Shown here one piece after another: positions 29,032 to 38,430 of a DNA stretch of 64,000 bases (position 1 is its first letter; every line of letters starts with the position of its first letter). Source of the DNA: Shinella curvata (lineage in GTDB: Bacteria > Pseudomonadota > Alphaproteobacteria > Rhizobiales > Rhizobiaceae); NCBI RefSeq assembly GCF_022899935.1, contig NZ_JALJCJ010000007.1, positions 323,064 through 387,063 on the forward strand. The letters run 5' to 3'. The translations under genes and the position numbers were made by a program. The notes beneath the pieces were generated by a model that was not told the origin of the DNA, made no database searches, and saw only the letters and a program-made list of their open reading frames with translations.

Positions 29032-29226
29032 CTAGCGGCGGTTGCCGAGCGCTTCGCTGATCTTTTTATCCGTATTGTACTGGCCGAGCGCATAAACCGC
29101 CCAGATGGCGGCCGGCAGCCAGCCGATCAGCGTCACCTGCAAAATCAGGCAGATAATACCGGCAATCGGCCGCCCGATGGTGAAAAACACGAGAAAGGGC
29201 AGGAGGATGGCAATGATGAGCCGCAT
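29032..29226 (-). CDS. YqaE/Pmp3-family small membrane protein
   Basis: 64 residues with two membrane helices (about 2-21 and 26-46), including FFTIGRPIAGIICLILQVTL and the typical WLPAAIWAVYAL. Members influence membrane potential under stress in yeast; the bacterial role is unclear. Start ATG 29226 with GGAG; an upstream ATG ten codons earlier lacks family similarity. Divergent from trpF. Confidence 0.88.
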   Translation of the reverse strand: MRLIIAILLPFLVFFTIGRPIAGIICLILQVTLIGWLPAAIWAVYALGQYNTDKKISEALGNRR

Positions 29227-29355
29227 GGATGTCTCCGGTCTGTCGTTTCCTTCCATATGGGCCGTCTCGCGGGCGGTGCAAGGGTGGCGTTTCCAGTCCT
29301 ATTGCCGCCGTCTTTCGGCTCGACTCTTCCGGTGATTCGTGCGAACCCCTTCCCC

Positions 29356-30030
29356 ATGAAACGCGACATTAAAATCTGCGGGCTGAAGACCGAAGAGGCC
29401 GTCGACAAGGCGGTTGCGCTCGGCGCGAGCCATATCGGCTTCATCTTCTTTCCGAAAAGCCCGCGCAATATCGAGCCCTCCGACGCCGGCCGTCTGGCCG
29501 ACCGGGTACGCGGCCGCGTGAAGATCGTCGCGGTGACCGTCGATGCCGACAGCGACACGCTGGACGAGATCGTCGACCAGCTCTCGCCCGACATTCTCCA
29601 GCTGCATGGCAAGGAAAGCCCCGAGCGGGTGCTGACGGTCAAGGCGGTCTATGGCCTGCCTGTCATCAAGGCCTTTTCGGTGCGCGAGGCGGACGATCTG
29701 AAGAAGATCGATCCCTATATCGGCATCGCCGACCGGTTCCTGTTTGACGCGAAACCACCGGCAGGCTCTGAACTTCCGGGCGGCAACGGCGTCTCGTTCG
29801 ACTGGAAACTCATGCATTTGCTTGACGGAAGCGTTGATTACATGCTTTCGGGTGGGCTGAACAAGGATAACCTCGCCGAGGCCATTCAACTGACCGGCGC
29901 GCCGGGCATCGACACCAGTTCGGGTGTCGAAAGTGCGCCAGGGGTCAAGGATCTCGGCCTGATGGAAGCGTTTTTTGAGGCGGCGAACAAGGCGGACGAC
30001 AAGACCGCCGTCGCAGGGAGAGGCAATTGA
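29356..30030 (+). CDS. trpF: Phosphoribosylanthranilate isomerase
   Basis: Third step after chorismate in tryptophan synthesis. 224 residues. Catalytic Cys in KICGLK near the N-terminus and Asp in [15 protein letters not shown] and FDAKPP are family motifs. ATG 29356 fits the family N-terminus, though the upstream sequence (CCCCTTCCCC) lacks a ribosome site. The frame stays open back to 28981 across the divergent gene and is not coding there. Heads trpFBA-accD-folC. Confidence 0.95.
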   Translation: MKRDIKICGLKTEEAVDKAVALGASHIGFIFFPKSPRNIEPSDAGRLADRVRGRVKIVAVTVDADSDTLDEIVDQLSPDILQLHGKESPERVLTVKAVYGLPVIKAFSVREADDLKKIDPYIGIADRFLFDAKPPAGSELPGGNGVSFDWKLMHLLDGSVDYMLSGGLNKDNLAEAIQLTGAPGIDTSSGVESAPGVKDLGLMEAFFEAANKADDKTAVAGRGN

Positions 30031-31247
30031 ACCAGTCACCCAACCTGAATTCGTATCGCGAAGGTCCCGATGAGGACGGTCGCTTCGGCATTTTCGGCGG
30101 TCGTTTCGTCGCCGAAACCCTGATGCCGCTGATCCTCGAACTTCAGGCGGAATGGGACAAGGCGAAGACCGATCCGGCCTTCCAGGCGGAACTGAAGCAC
30201 CTCGGCGCCCATTATATCGGCCGCCCGAGCCCGCTCTATTATGCCGAGCGCCTGACGCAGCATCTCGGCGGCGCAAAAATCTATTTCAAGCGCGAAGAGC
30301 TGAACCACACCGGCTCGCACAAGATCAACAACTGCATCGGCCAGATCCTGCTTGCCAAGCGCATGGGCAAGACGCGCATCATCGCCGAAACCGGCGCCGG
30401 CCAGCACGGCGTGGCCTCGGCCACCGTTGCTGCGCGCTTTGGTTTCCCCTGCGTCGTCTATATGGGCGCCACCGACGTCGAACGTCAGGCGCCGAACGTC
30501 TTCCGCATGAAGCTGCTCGGTGCCGAGGTGAAGCCCGTCACCGCCGGCAGCGGCACGCTGAAGGATGCGATGAACGAGGCGTTGCGCGACTGGGTCACCA
30601 ATGTCGACGACACCTATTACCTGATCGGCACCGCCGCCGGCCCGCATCCCTATCCGGAGCTGGTGCGCGATTTCCAGGCCGTCATCGGCACCGAAGCCCG
30701 CGAGCAGCTGATGGCCGCCGAAGGCCGCCTGCCGGATATGGTCATTGCCGCTGTTGGCGGTGGTTCCAACGCCATCGGCATCTTCCACCCGTTCCTCGAC
30801 GACAAGAACGTCCGGATCGTCGGCGTCGAAGCCGGCGGCAAGGGCCTTGACGGCGACCTGCACTGTGCTTCGCTGACGGCCGGTTCGCCGGGCGTTCTGC
30901 ACGGCAACCGCACCTATCTGCTGCAGGATGCCGACGGCCAGATCAAGGAAGGCCACTCCATCTCGGCGGGCCTCGACTATCCCGGTATCGGCCCGGAGCA
31001 TGCCTGGCTGCACCAGATCGGCCGCGCCGAATATGTTCCGATCATGGACGACGAAGCGCTGGAAGCCTTCCAGCTCCTCACCAAACTCGAAGGCATCATT
31101 CCGGCGCTCGAGCCGAGCCATGCCATTGCAGAGGTGATCAAGCGCGCGCCCAAGATGGGCAAGGACCAGATCATCCTGATGAACCTCTCCGGCCGCGGCG
31201 ACAAGGACATCTTCACCGTCGGCAAGATCCTCGGCATGGAGCTTTGA
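30027..31247 (+). CDS. trpB: Tryptophan synthase beta chain
   Basis: Condenses indole with L-serine using PLP. 406 residues. PLP Lys99 in [17 protein letters not shown], and the phosphate-binding GGGSNAIG are all present. Start is TTG at 30027, overlapping the trpF stop and preceded by GGGAGAGG, so initiation probably depends on coupling. Confidence 0.98.
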   Translation: MNQSPNLNSYREGPDEDGRFGIFGGRFVAETLMPLILELQAEWDKAKTDPAFQAELKHLGAHYIGRPSPLYYAERLTQHLGGAKIYFKREELNHTGSHKINNCIGQILLAKRMGKTRIIAETGAGQHGVASATVAARFGFPCVVYMGATDVERQAPNVFRMKLLGAEVKPVTAGSGTLKDAMNEALRDWVTNVDDTYYLIGTAAGPHPYPELVRDFQAVIGTEAREQLMAAEGRLPDMVIAAVGGGSNAIGIFHPFLDDKNVRIVGVEAGGKGLDGDLHCASLTAGSPGVLHGNRTYLLQDADGQIKEGHSISAGLDYPGIGPEHAWLHQIGRAEYVPIMDDEALEAFQLLTKLEGIIPALEPSHAIAEVIKRAPKMGKDQIILMNLSGRGDKDIFTVGKILGMEL

Positions 31248-31248
31248 G

Positions 31249-32088
31249 ATGACCGCACGCATGGACAAACGCTTCGCGGATGTTGCCGCGGAAGGCCGCC
31301 CGGCCCTCGTCACCTATTTCATGGGCGGCGATCCGGATTATGCGAGCTCGCTGGAGATCATGAAGGCATTGCCGAAGGCCGGCTCGGATGTCATCGAACT
31401 CGGCATGCCGTTCTCCGACCCGATGGCCGATGGCCCGGCGATCCAGGTGGCCGGCCAGCGCGCGCTCGCCGGCGGCCAGACGCTCGCCAAGACGATCCAG
31501 ATGGCGCGCGACTTCCGCAAGGAAGACGACGCGACCCCGATCGTGCTGATGGGCTACTACAACCCGATCTACATCTATGGCGTCGAGCGTTTCCTCGATG
31601 ACGCGCTGGAAGCCGGCATCGACGGCCTGATCGTCGTCGATCTGCCGCCGGAAATGGATGACGAACTGTGCATCCCCGCACTTGCCAAGGGGATCAACTT
31701 CATCCGTCTCGCCACGCCGACGACCGATGAGAAGCGCCTGCCGGCCGTTTTGAAGAACACGTCGGGCTTCGTCTACTACGTCTCGATGAACGGCATCACC
31801 GGTTCGGCCCTGCCGGATCCGTCGCTCATCGGCGGTGCCGTCGGCCGCATCAAGGCGCATACCAAGCTGCCGGTCTGCGTCGGCTTCGGCGTCAAGACGG
31901 CCGAGCATGCACGGGCCATCGGCGCTTCGGCGGATGGCGTCGTCGTCGGCACGGCCATCGTCAACCAGATCGCCTCCAGCCTGACGGCGGACGGCAAGGC
32001 CAGTGCCGCCACCGTCGCCGGTGTCGAAACGCTGGTCATGAGCCTCGCATCCGGCGTGCGCGCGTCGCGCCTTGCGGCGGCGGAGTAA
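31249..32088 (+). CDS. trpA: Tryptophan synthase alpha chain
   Basis: Releases indole from indoleglycerol phosphate and passes it through the tunnel to TrpB. 279 residues. Catalytic Glu in [14 protein letters not shown] and Asp in [18 protein letters not shown] and VGFGVKT phosphate-site motifs. ATG 31249 lies one base after trpB. Confidence 0.97.
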   Translation: MTARMDKRFADVAAEGRPALVTYFMGGDPDYASSLEIMKALPKAGSDVIELGMPFSDPMADGPAIQVAGQRALAGGQTLAKTIQMARDFRKEDDATPIVLMGYYNPIYIYGVERFLDDALEAGIDGLIVVDLPPEMDDELCIPALAKGINFIRLATPTTDEKRLPAVLKNTSGFVYYVSMNGITGSALPDPSLIGGAVGRIKAHTKLPVCVGFGVKTAEHARAIGASADGVVVGTAIVNQIASSLTADGKASAATVAGVETLVMSLASGVRASRLAAAE

Positions 32089-32089
32089 A

Positions 32090-32105
32090 GTTCCCACATG
32101 GGAAC
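32090..32105 (+). promoter_or_regulatory. Small hairpin in the accD leader
   Basis: GTTCCCACATGGGAAC: perfect 6-bp arms, 4-base loop, just after the trpA stop and 25 bp before accD. A TATAAC follows at 32112. No U tract, so it is not an obvious terminator. Confidence 0.35.
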
Positions 32106-32130
32106 CACCATTATAACGGGAGTCTAGACC

Positions 32131-33033
32131 GTGAACTGGATCACGAATTACGTTCGGCCAAAGATCAACTCGATGCTTGGCCGCCCTGACCGGGATGTAC
32201 CGGACAATCTCTGGATCAAGTGCCCGGAAACCGGCGAGATGGTGTTCCACCGCGATCTCGAGGAAAACAAGTGGGTCATCCCGGCCTCGGGCTACCACAT
32301 GAAGATGCCGGCCAAGGCCCGCCTCAAGGACCTTTTCGACGATGGCGTCTACGAGGCCCTGCAGCAGCCGAAGGTCGCGCAGGACCCGCTGAAGTTCCGC
32401 GATTCCAAGAAATATGCGGATCGTCTGAAGGACAGCCGCGTCAAGACCGATCTGGAAGACACGATCGTTGCCGGCGTGGGCAAGGTGCGTGGCGTCAAGC
32501 TCGTCGGCGTCGTGCATGAATTCAACTTCATGGGCGGCTCGCTCGGCATTGCCGCCGGCGAGGCCATCATCAAGGCCTTCGAACGCGCGATTGCCGAAAA
32601 GTGCCCGCTCGTCATGTTCCCCGCCTCGGGCGGCGCGCGTATGCAGGAAGGCATCCTCTCGCTGATGCAGCTGCCGCGCACCACCGTGGCCGTGGAGATG
32701 CTGAAGGAAGCAGGCCTGCCTTATATCGTCGTGCTCACCAACCCGACGACCGGCGGTGTCACGGCCTCCTACGCGATGCTGGGCGATATCCATCTCGCCG
32801 AGCCGGGTGCCGAAATCTGCTTTGCCGGCAAGCGCGTCATCGAGCAGACTATCCGCGAAAAGCTGCCCGAAGGCTTCCAGACGTCGGAATACCTCTTGGA
32901 TCACGGCATGGTCGACATGGTCGTCAAGCGCCATGACATTCCCGATACGCTCGCCCGTCTTCTGAAGATCCTCATGAAGAAGCCGGCGGCCGTTTCGGTC
33001 ACCAACGGCGCCGTCGCCATCGCGGCCCAGTGA
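32131..33033 (+). CDS. accD: Acetyl-CoA carboxylase carboxyltransferase beta subunit
   Basis: With AccA transfers the carboxyl from biotin to acetyl-CoA in fatty acid synthesis. 300 residues. The carboxyltransferase core is clear ([38 protein letters not shown]). The N-terminal zinc ribbon of E. coli AccD is lost: only one Cys remains (IKCPETGE), and the second knuckle reads VIPASGYHM in place of a CPKCG. I believe this is a lineage trait of rhizobia. Start is GTG 32131 with GGGAG. Confidence 0.96.
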   Translation: MNWITNYVRPKINSMLGRPDRDVPDNLWIKCPETGEMVFHRDLEENKWVIPASGYHMKMPAKARLKDLFDDGVYEALQQPKVAQDPLKFRDSKKYADRLKDSRVKTDLEDTIVAGVGKVRGVKLVGVVHEFNFMGGSLGIAAGEAIIKAFERAIAEKCPLVMFPASGGARMQEGILSLMQLPRTTVAVEMLKEAGLPYIVVLTNPTTGGVTASYAMLGDIHLAEPGAEICFAGKRVIEQTIREKLPEGFQTSEYLLDHGMVDMVVKRHDIPDTLARLLKILMKKPAAVSVTNGAVAIAAQ

Positions 33034-33034
33034 C

Positions 33035-34378
33035 ATGACCGGCGTGGTGGTCAGCGAAGCCGCAGCGGAGATCGAGAAGCTTCTCGGTCTCCATCCCAAG
33101 GGGTTCGATCTTTCGCTCGATCGCATCACGCGGCTGCTTGCGACACTTGGCGATCCGCATCTGAAACTGCCGCCGGTCATCCATGTGGCCGGCACCAACG
33201 GCAAGGGCTCGGTCACCGCCTTCTGCTGCGCCATCCTCGAGGCCCAGGGCCTCAGCGTGCACGTCCATACCTCGCCGCATCTCGTCAATTGGCATGAGCG
33301 TTACCGTCTCGGTGTCAAGGGCGGCCGCGGGCAGTTCGTGGAAGACGCGGTCCTGGCGGATGCCGTGCGCCGTGTCGCCGACGCCAATGGCGGGGAAAAG
33401 ATCACCGTCTTCGAAATCCTGACCGCCGTCACCTTCGTGCTCTTTGCCGAACATCCGGCCGATGTCGCGATCATCGAGGTCGGTCTCGGCGGGCGTTTCG
33501 ACGCGACAAACGTCATCCCGCGTCCGGCCGTCTCCATCATCATGCCGATTTCGCTCGACCATCAGGCCTATCTCGGTGACCGTGTCGAACTGATCGCCGC
33601 CGAGAAAGCCGGGATCATGAAGCGCGGCGTGCCCGTCGTTATCGGTTTCCAGACCGAAGACGCCGCCCGCGACGTGCTGATCGAGACCGCCGAGCGGCTC
33701 GGCTGCCCGCATGCCATCTATGGCCAGGATTTCATGGCGCATCAGGAATATGGCCGCCTCGTCTATCAGGACGAGTTCGGCCTTGCCGACCTGCCGCTGC
33801 CGCGCCTGCCCGGCCGCCACCAATATGCCAATGCCGCCGCCGCGATCCGCGCGGTGAAGGCCACCGGCTTCACCGTGTCCGAACATGCGATGGAAATGGG
33901 CCTCAGCCATGTCGAATGGCCGGGCCGTTTGCAGCGGCTGACGGACGGCGCGCTGGCCCGTATCGCGCCGCGTGCCAGCGAGATCTGGGTCGATGGCGGC
34001 CACAATCCCGGTGCCGGCCAGGTGATTGCCGAGACCATGGCGAATTTCGAGGAACGAGAGGCTCGCCCGCTCTTCCTCGTGACGGGCATGATCAACACCA
34101 AGGATCCGGTCGGCTATTTCGAGCCTTTCGGCGGTCTGGCCGAGCGCGTCTTCACCGTGCCGATCCGCGGATCCGACGCCGGCCTCGACCCGGTGGCGCT
34201 GGCCGAGGACGCCGCCCGTGCCGGGCTGGAGGCGGAAGCCTACTCGACCGTCGCCGAAGCCCTTGCCGAAATCGGCCGCATCACGGAGGAGGATTCGGTG
34301 CCGCCCCGTATCCTGATCGGCGGCTCGCTCTATCTCGTCGGCGATGTGCTTGCCGACAACGGCACGCCACCCACCTGA
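33035..34378 (+). CDS. folC: Bifunctional dihydrofolate synthase/folylpolyglutamate synthase
   Basis: Adds glutamate to dihydropteroate and to folates. 447 residues. Mur-ligase-like ATPase with P-loop GTNGKGSV, HTSPHL, EVGLGGRFDATN, SLDHQAYLG, and the C-terminal WVDGGHNPGA. One base after accD; the pairing accD-folC is common in proteobacteria. Ends at a strong shared terminator. Confidence 0.97.
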   Translation: MTGVVVSEAAAEIEKLLGLHPKGFDLSLDRITRLLATLGDPHLKLPPVIHVAGTNGKGSVTAFCCAILEAQGLSVHVHTSPHLVNWHERYRLGVKGGRGQFVEDAVLADAVRRVADANGGEKITVFEILTAVTFVLFAEHPADVAIIEVGLGGRFDATNVIPRPAVSIIMPISLDHQAYLGDRVELIAAEKAGIMKRGVPVVIGFQTEDAARDVLIETAERLGCPHAIYGQDFMAHQEYGRLVYQDEFGLADLPLPRLPGRHQYANAAAAIRAVKATGFTVSEHAMEMGLSHVEWPGRLQRLTDGALARIAPRASEIWVDGGHNPGAGQVIAETMANFEEREARPLFLVTGMINTKDPVGYFEPFGGLAERVFTVPIRGSDAGLDPVALAEDAARAGLEAEAYSTVAEALAEIGRITEEDSVPPRILIGGSLYLVGDVLADNGTPPT

Positions 34379-34385
34379 GAAACGA

Positions 34386-34413
34386 AAAAAGCCCGGCCAA
34401 AGCCGGGCTTTTT
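34386..34413. terminator. Bidirectional terminator between folC and trxA
   Basis: AAAAAGCCCGGC and its complement with a 4-base loop, U tracts on both strands. The genes converge here. Confidence 0.92.
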
Positions 34414-34434
34414 CATATGGACCAGCCAGGCCGA

Positions 34435-34755
34435 TCAGGCGGCGCTGGAAATCCAGGAGGCAAGGGCCGTCTTGGGGGCGGCGCCAACCTTGATGTCGGC
34501 CACTTCGCCGCCCTTGAACATGGCAAGCGTCGGGATCGAGCGCACGCCGAACTGCGCGGCCAGTTCCGGGTTCTCGTCGATGTTCAGCTTGGCGACCTTC
34601 ACCTTGCCGGCGAGTTCCGTCGCGATTTCCTCAAGTGCCGGGGCGATCATCTTGCACGGGCCGCACCATTCGGCCCAGAAATCGACGACGACAGGCTCTG
34701 CGGAATTCAGGACTTCAGCCTGGAAGTTGGACTGGTCGACTTTTACGGTAGCCAT
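34435..34755 (-). CDS. trxA: Thioredoxin
   Basis: General disulfide reductase of the cytoplasm. 106 residues, active site Cys31-Gly-Pro-Cys34 in WAEWCGPCK, cis-Pro in RSIPTLAMF. It is the last gene of the divL-to-trxA run; 105 bp separate it from addA, so it may also have its own promoter. Confidence 0.98.
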   Translation of the reverse strand: MATVKVDQSNFQAEVLNSAEPVVVDFWAEWCGPCKMIAPALEEIATELAGKVKVAKLNIDENPELAAQFGVRSIPTLAMFKGGEVADIKVGAAPKTALASWISSAA

Positions 34756-34860
34756 GAGGCTCTCCTTGGAACGGTGATTGTTGCATGAAATGTGATGCGC
34801 CGAGCCCCCGGTTTCAAGCCCTGAAGTGCCGGGCCAGCGCGATCCGTCCCGCCCGGTATC

Positions 34861-37800
34861 TCACTTTGCCGTGAGTTCGGCAAGGCTCGCATCGAGCAGT
34901 GCCGGCTCCAGCCAGAAGGTTTTCGCCGCCTCCGTATAGATCAGCCCGCAGCGGATTTTCTTCTCCGGATAGAGTGGTGTGAGGATCGCCCGATAGATTG
35001 CAAGCTGCGCCCGGTGCTCGAAGGGAATGTCCGAAACGGCGGCCGGCGGCACGCGGTTTGTCTTGAAATCGACGATCTCGACGGTGTCGCTCTCGACGGC
35101 CATGCGGTCGATGCGGCCGGAGACTGCAAAATCCCGGCGGCCGAGCGACAGCGTGCCCATGATCGAGACTTCCGCACGCGCGGAAGGCGAGAAGATCGCG
35201 GCGAGGCTCTCGTCGCCGATCACCGCCAGCGCCGCCTCCACCAGCGAGGTGCGGGCATGATCCGGCCAATGCGCCACCGCCCGCTCCAGATAGCGCCGCG
35301 CCGCGGCCGGGCGCTCCTCCGGCACAAAGGACGGCAGGATCTGCAGGAAGCGGTGCAGGATGCGCCCGCGCTCCAGCGCCAGCCCGCTGCCGGTCGCGCC
35401 GCCGCCCTTGCGGCCGAACAATGCGGAGGGCACCAGCAAGTCCGCCGTGTCGGTCTCGATGACGGCTGCGGCACCGGAGGGGCTCAAGGGGCGCGGCAGG
35501 GCTTTCTGCGGCGGCAGCGGTTTGCCGAGGGCTTCCGGCAGCAGCACCTTCGCCCGGTCTTCGGCGGTCGTAACCGACACCGTGCCGATATCCGCCGCAC
35601 CGGCCTCGCGCCAGGAAAGCCCTTGCCAGCTTTCGCCCGCCGTCGAAAACGTCGTCTCGACGCAACGGCTTTCATCCGCGGCAAGGGCCGTGGCGATCAT
35701 CGCATGCCAGGTGTCCTTGGCCTCCTGCCGGCCGCGATAGCCGCAGACGACGAGCCGGTCGGCCGCGCGCGTCATCGCCACATAGAGCAGCCGGCGATAT
35801 TCCTCTTCCGCGCCTGCCCGGATGCGCTCGGCATCGGCCTCCGTCAGCCCGTTGCCGAGGTCCTTGAGCGGCAGCCAGACCGGCAGGCCGCCGGCCAGAG
35901 GACCGCCCGCGAGGAAACGCAGCTTCGGCATATGGTTGGCATTGAACGGTTTCGAGCCGCCGTCGACGAGAAAGACGACCGGCGCCTCGAGGCCCTTGGC
36001 GGCATGCACGGTCATGATGCGGATCTCGCCGCGCGCCTTGTCCTGTTCGCGCTTGACGGTCGGCGCCTCCAGCTCGAGCGTGGAGACGAAGGCCTGAAGG
36101 CCGGGCAGGCCGTTCTCCTCCTGCTCCAGCGCGAAGGTCAGGAACTCGTCGATGATCTCGCCCGCTTCCGCCCCGAGCCGGGCGAGGAACGCCCGCCGCC
36201 CGCCGCCCGCGCCGAGAATACGGGCGTAAAAATCATGCACGGATTGTTCGCGCGCATGGTGGATGAGATCGGAAAGCCGGCGAACGACTGGTTCCAGCGC
36301 CACACTGGTTTCCGCCATTTCCCGCAGCCGCATCCAGAGGCTTTGCCGCTCCTCACGTCGGGCGGCGAGTTCGAAGACGGTCTCCTCGCTCAGGCCGAGA
36401 AGCGGGCTTTTCATCAGCGCAGCCAGCGACAGATCGTCTTCCGGCAGCACCGCGAAGCGGCCGAGCGCCATCAGGTCCTGCACGGCGATATGTTTGGTCA
36501 GCACCAGCCGGTCGGCGCCGGCGACGGGCAGGTTATGCCGCTGTTTTAGCGTGCGGGTCAGCGCGTTGACGAAGGCATCGCGCTTGCGCACCAGCACGAT
36601 CACGTCGCCTGCCGCCATCGGCCGCGCCTTGCCCTTTTCCGTCACCGTCTCGCGGCCGATCCATAGGGCAAGCGTATCGGCGATGCGCCGCGCCAGCACA
36701 TTGATCGGCGCTTCCTCGGCGACCGCATCGAAGGGCGCCGTCCAGTCCTCCTCGTCGAGACCGGGCGGCGCGGCGATCACCTCCCAGACATCGACCGCAC
36801 CGGGTTCACGCCCACGGTTGGAGGCATGCACGATCTCGTCACCATCGGGCGACAGGCCGCGTGCATTGGCGGGGTCGAGAAACACCTGGTCGACGGCTGA
36901 GAGCACGTCGCGCGTCGAGCGGAAGGAGAGCAGCAGCCGGATCGGGCTGAAGGCCGCCTCCGCCATCTGCGTGCGCCGCGAAACCTCGCGTCCCTCCTCG
37001 GCAAAACGTTCCGGCCGCGCGCCCTGGAAGGAATAGATCGACTGCTTTTCATCGCCCACCGCGAAGATCGTTCGCTCGACCCGCCGCGCCGTTTCGCCGG
37101 CAAAGAAATCGTCGGTCAGCGCCTTCACGATCTGCCATTGCCGCGGGCTGGTGTCCTGCGCCTCGTCGACAAGGATATGGTCTATGCCCTGGTCGAGCTT
37201 GTAATGCACCCAGGCGCTGACCCGCTCGCGGGTGAGCAGGGTGGCGGTGCGGTCGATCAGATCGTCGAAATCGAGCAGGCTGCGCGCGCGCTTCAGGTCC
37301 TCGTAGTCGCCGATCAGCCGTTCGGCGATGGTGAGCGCCGCCAGCGTCGCCTCGACCATGCGCAGGCGCCGCAGCCGCTCCGTGCAGGCCACCATATGCT
37401 CTTGCGCTGCGATCAGCGCGTCCTCGAATTGCGGAAACTGCTTTTTCAGCGCGGCGGAGAAGAAAGCATTGTCGATCTTTCGCGGGCTGCCGCTGTCCGT
37501 GAAGAACAGCTTGTGCAGCGCGGCACGGCGCGCCTCCGCATCCGTAAGCCGGATCAGGCCGCGCAGACCGGCGGCCGATTTTTTCACCGTCTCGCTGCCC
37601 AGCGTTTCCGCCGCCGAGAGATAGGCCTCCAGCGTCGCGCCCGAAAGGCCATTGAGCGGCCAGAAGGCGGCGAGGATGGTGTCGGCGGTTTCCGTCGCCG
37701 CTAGGCCGGTTTCCCGTCGCAGCACGGCAGCCACGCCGCCGGCCTTGTCCGCGTCGTCGATGAAGCTGCGGATCGGCCCACGCGCGGCGACGATGTCGGA

Positions 37801-38430
37801 GATCAGTTTTTCCAGGCCGGTATCGTCGGCGATGTCGAGCACCGTCGCGAAGGCTTCGGCCAGCGCCCGGTCGTCCTCGTTTGCCGTCGCGGTCAGGAGC
37901 GTGCGGCGCGCATCCGCCAGCAGCACGACGGCGGCGCGGTCGTCGAGCACGGAAAAATGGCCGGCGACGTTCGCTTCCAGTGGAAACTGGTGCAGCAGCG
38001 CCTCGCAGAAGGCGTGGATGGTCTGGATCTTCAGGCCACCCGGTGTTTCCAGCGCGCGCGCAAAAAGCCGGCGGGCCTCGGCGAGCTTGAAAAGGTCCGG
38101 CCGGGTGCCCTCGATGGCGGCAACGCGGTCGGACAGCGCTTCGTCCGAGAGCGTCGCCCATTCGGCGAGCCGCTCGAAGACGCGGTTCGACATTTCCGAG
38201 GCCGCCGCCTTGGTATAGGTGAGGCAGAGGATAGCCGAGGGCCGGCAGCCGGCCAGCAGCAGCCGGATGACGCGCTGGGTCAGCACATGCGTCTTGCCGG
38301 AGCCGGCATTGGCCGAAACCCAGGCCGAGCGGGAAGGGTCCGATGCCGTCGCCTGCTTCTGCGACGTCCAGCTCAGCCAGGCCGCGGGATCGGCGGAGGC
38401 GGGGCGGTCTTCGGCTTCGCTCTCAGACAT
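34861..38430 (-). CDS. addA: Double-strand break repair helicase-nuclease AddA
   Basis: UvrD-type helicase and nuclease subunit of AddAB, which processes DNA ends for recombination (the RecBCD counterpart). 1189 residues. Walker A SANAGSGKT near residue 40, CLTYTKAAASEM, DEAQDTSPRQWQIV, VGDEKQSIYSFQGA and IMTVHAAKGLEAP; C-terminal RecB-type nuclease motif with VEIVDFKTNR. Start ATG 38430 overlaps the end of addB by 8 bases. The frame opens 24 codons earlier but that stretch is within addB. Confidence 0.96.
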   Translation of the reverse strand: MSESEAEDRPASADPAAWLSWTSQKQATASDPSRSAWVSANAGSGKTHVLTQRVIRLLLAGCRPSAILCLTYTKAAASEMSNRVFERLAEWATLSDEALSDRVAAIEGTRPDLFKLAEARRLFARALETPGGLKIQTIHAFCEALLHQFPLEANVAGHFSVLDDRAAVVLLADARRTLLTATANEDDRALAEAFATVLDIADDTGLEKLISDIVAARGPIRSFIDDADKAGGVAAVLRRETGLAATETADTILAAFWPLNGLSGATLEAYLSAAETLGSETVKKSAAGLRGLIRLTDAEARRAALHKLFFTDSGSPRKIDNAFFSAALKKQFPQFEDALIAAQEHMVACTERLRRLRMVEATLAALTIAERLIGDYEDLKRARSLLDFDDLIDRTATLLTRERVSAWVHYKLDQGIDHILVDEAQDTSPRQWQIVKALTDDFFAGETARRVERTIFAVGDEKQSIYSFQGARPERFAEEGREVSRRTQMAEAAFSPIRLLLSFRSTRDVLSAVDQVFLDPANARGLSPDGDEIVHASNRGREPGAVDVWEVIAAPPGLDEEDWTAPFDAVAEEAPINVLARRIADTLALWIGRETVTEKGKARPMAAGDVIVLVRKRDAFVNALTRTLKQRHNLPVAGADRLVLTKHIAVQDLMALGRFAVLPEDDLSLAALMKSPLLGLSEETVFELAARREERQSLWMRLREMAETSVALEPVVRRLSDLIHHAREQSVHDFYARILGAGGGRRAFLARLGAEAGEIIDEFLTFALEQEENGLPGLQAFVSTLELEAPTVKREQDKARGEIRIMTVHAAKGLEAPVVFLVDGGSKPFNANHMPKLRFLAGGPLAGGLPVWLPLKDLGNGLTEADAERIRAGAEEEYRRLLYVAMTRAADRLVVCGYRGRQEAKDTWHAMIATALAADESRCVETTFSTAGESWQGLSWREAGAADIGTVSVTTAEDRAKVLLPEALGKPLPPQKALPRPLSPSGAAAVIETDTADLLVPSALFGRKGGGATGSGLALERGRILHRFLQILPSFVPEERPAAARRYLERAVAHWPDHARTSLVEAALAVIGDESLAAIFSPSARAEVSIMGTLSLGRRDFAVSGRIDRMAVESDTVEIVDFKTNRVPPAAVSDIPFEHRAQLAIYRAILTPLYPEKKIRCGLIYTEAAKTFWLEPALLDASLAELTAK

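Noticed and set aside
29227-29355. Tryptophan attenuator before trpF
   Set aside because: No leader peptide with Trp codons and no alternative hairpins in the 129-bp gap.
31213-33288. A 691-codon open frame antisense to trpA and accD
   Set aside because: Spans two clear genes on the plus strand; complement artefact.
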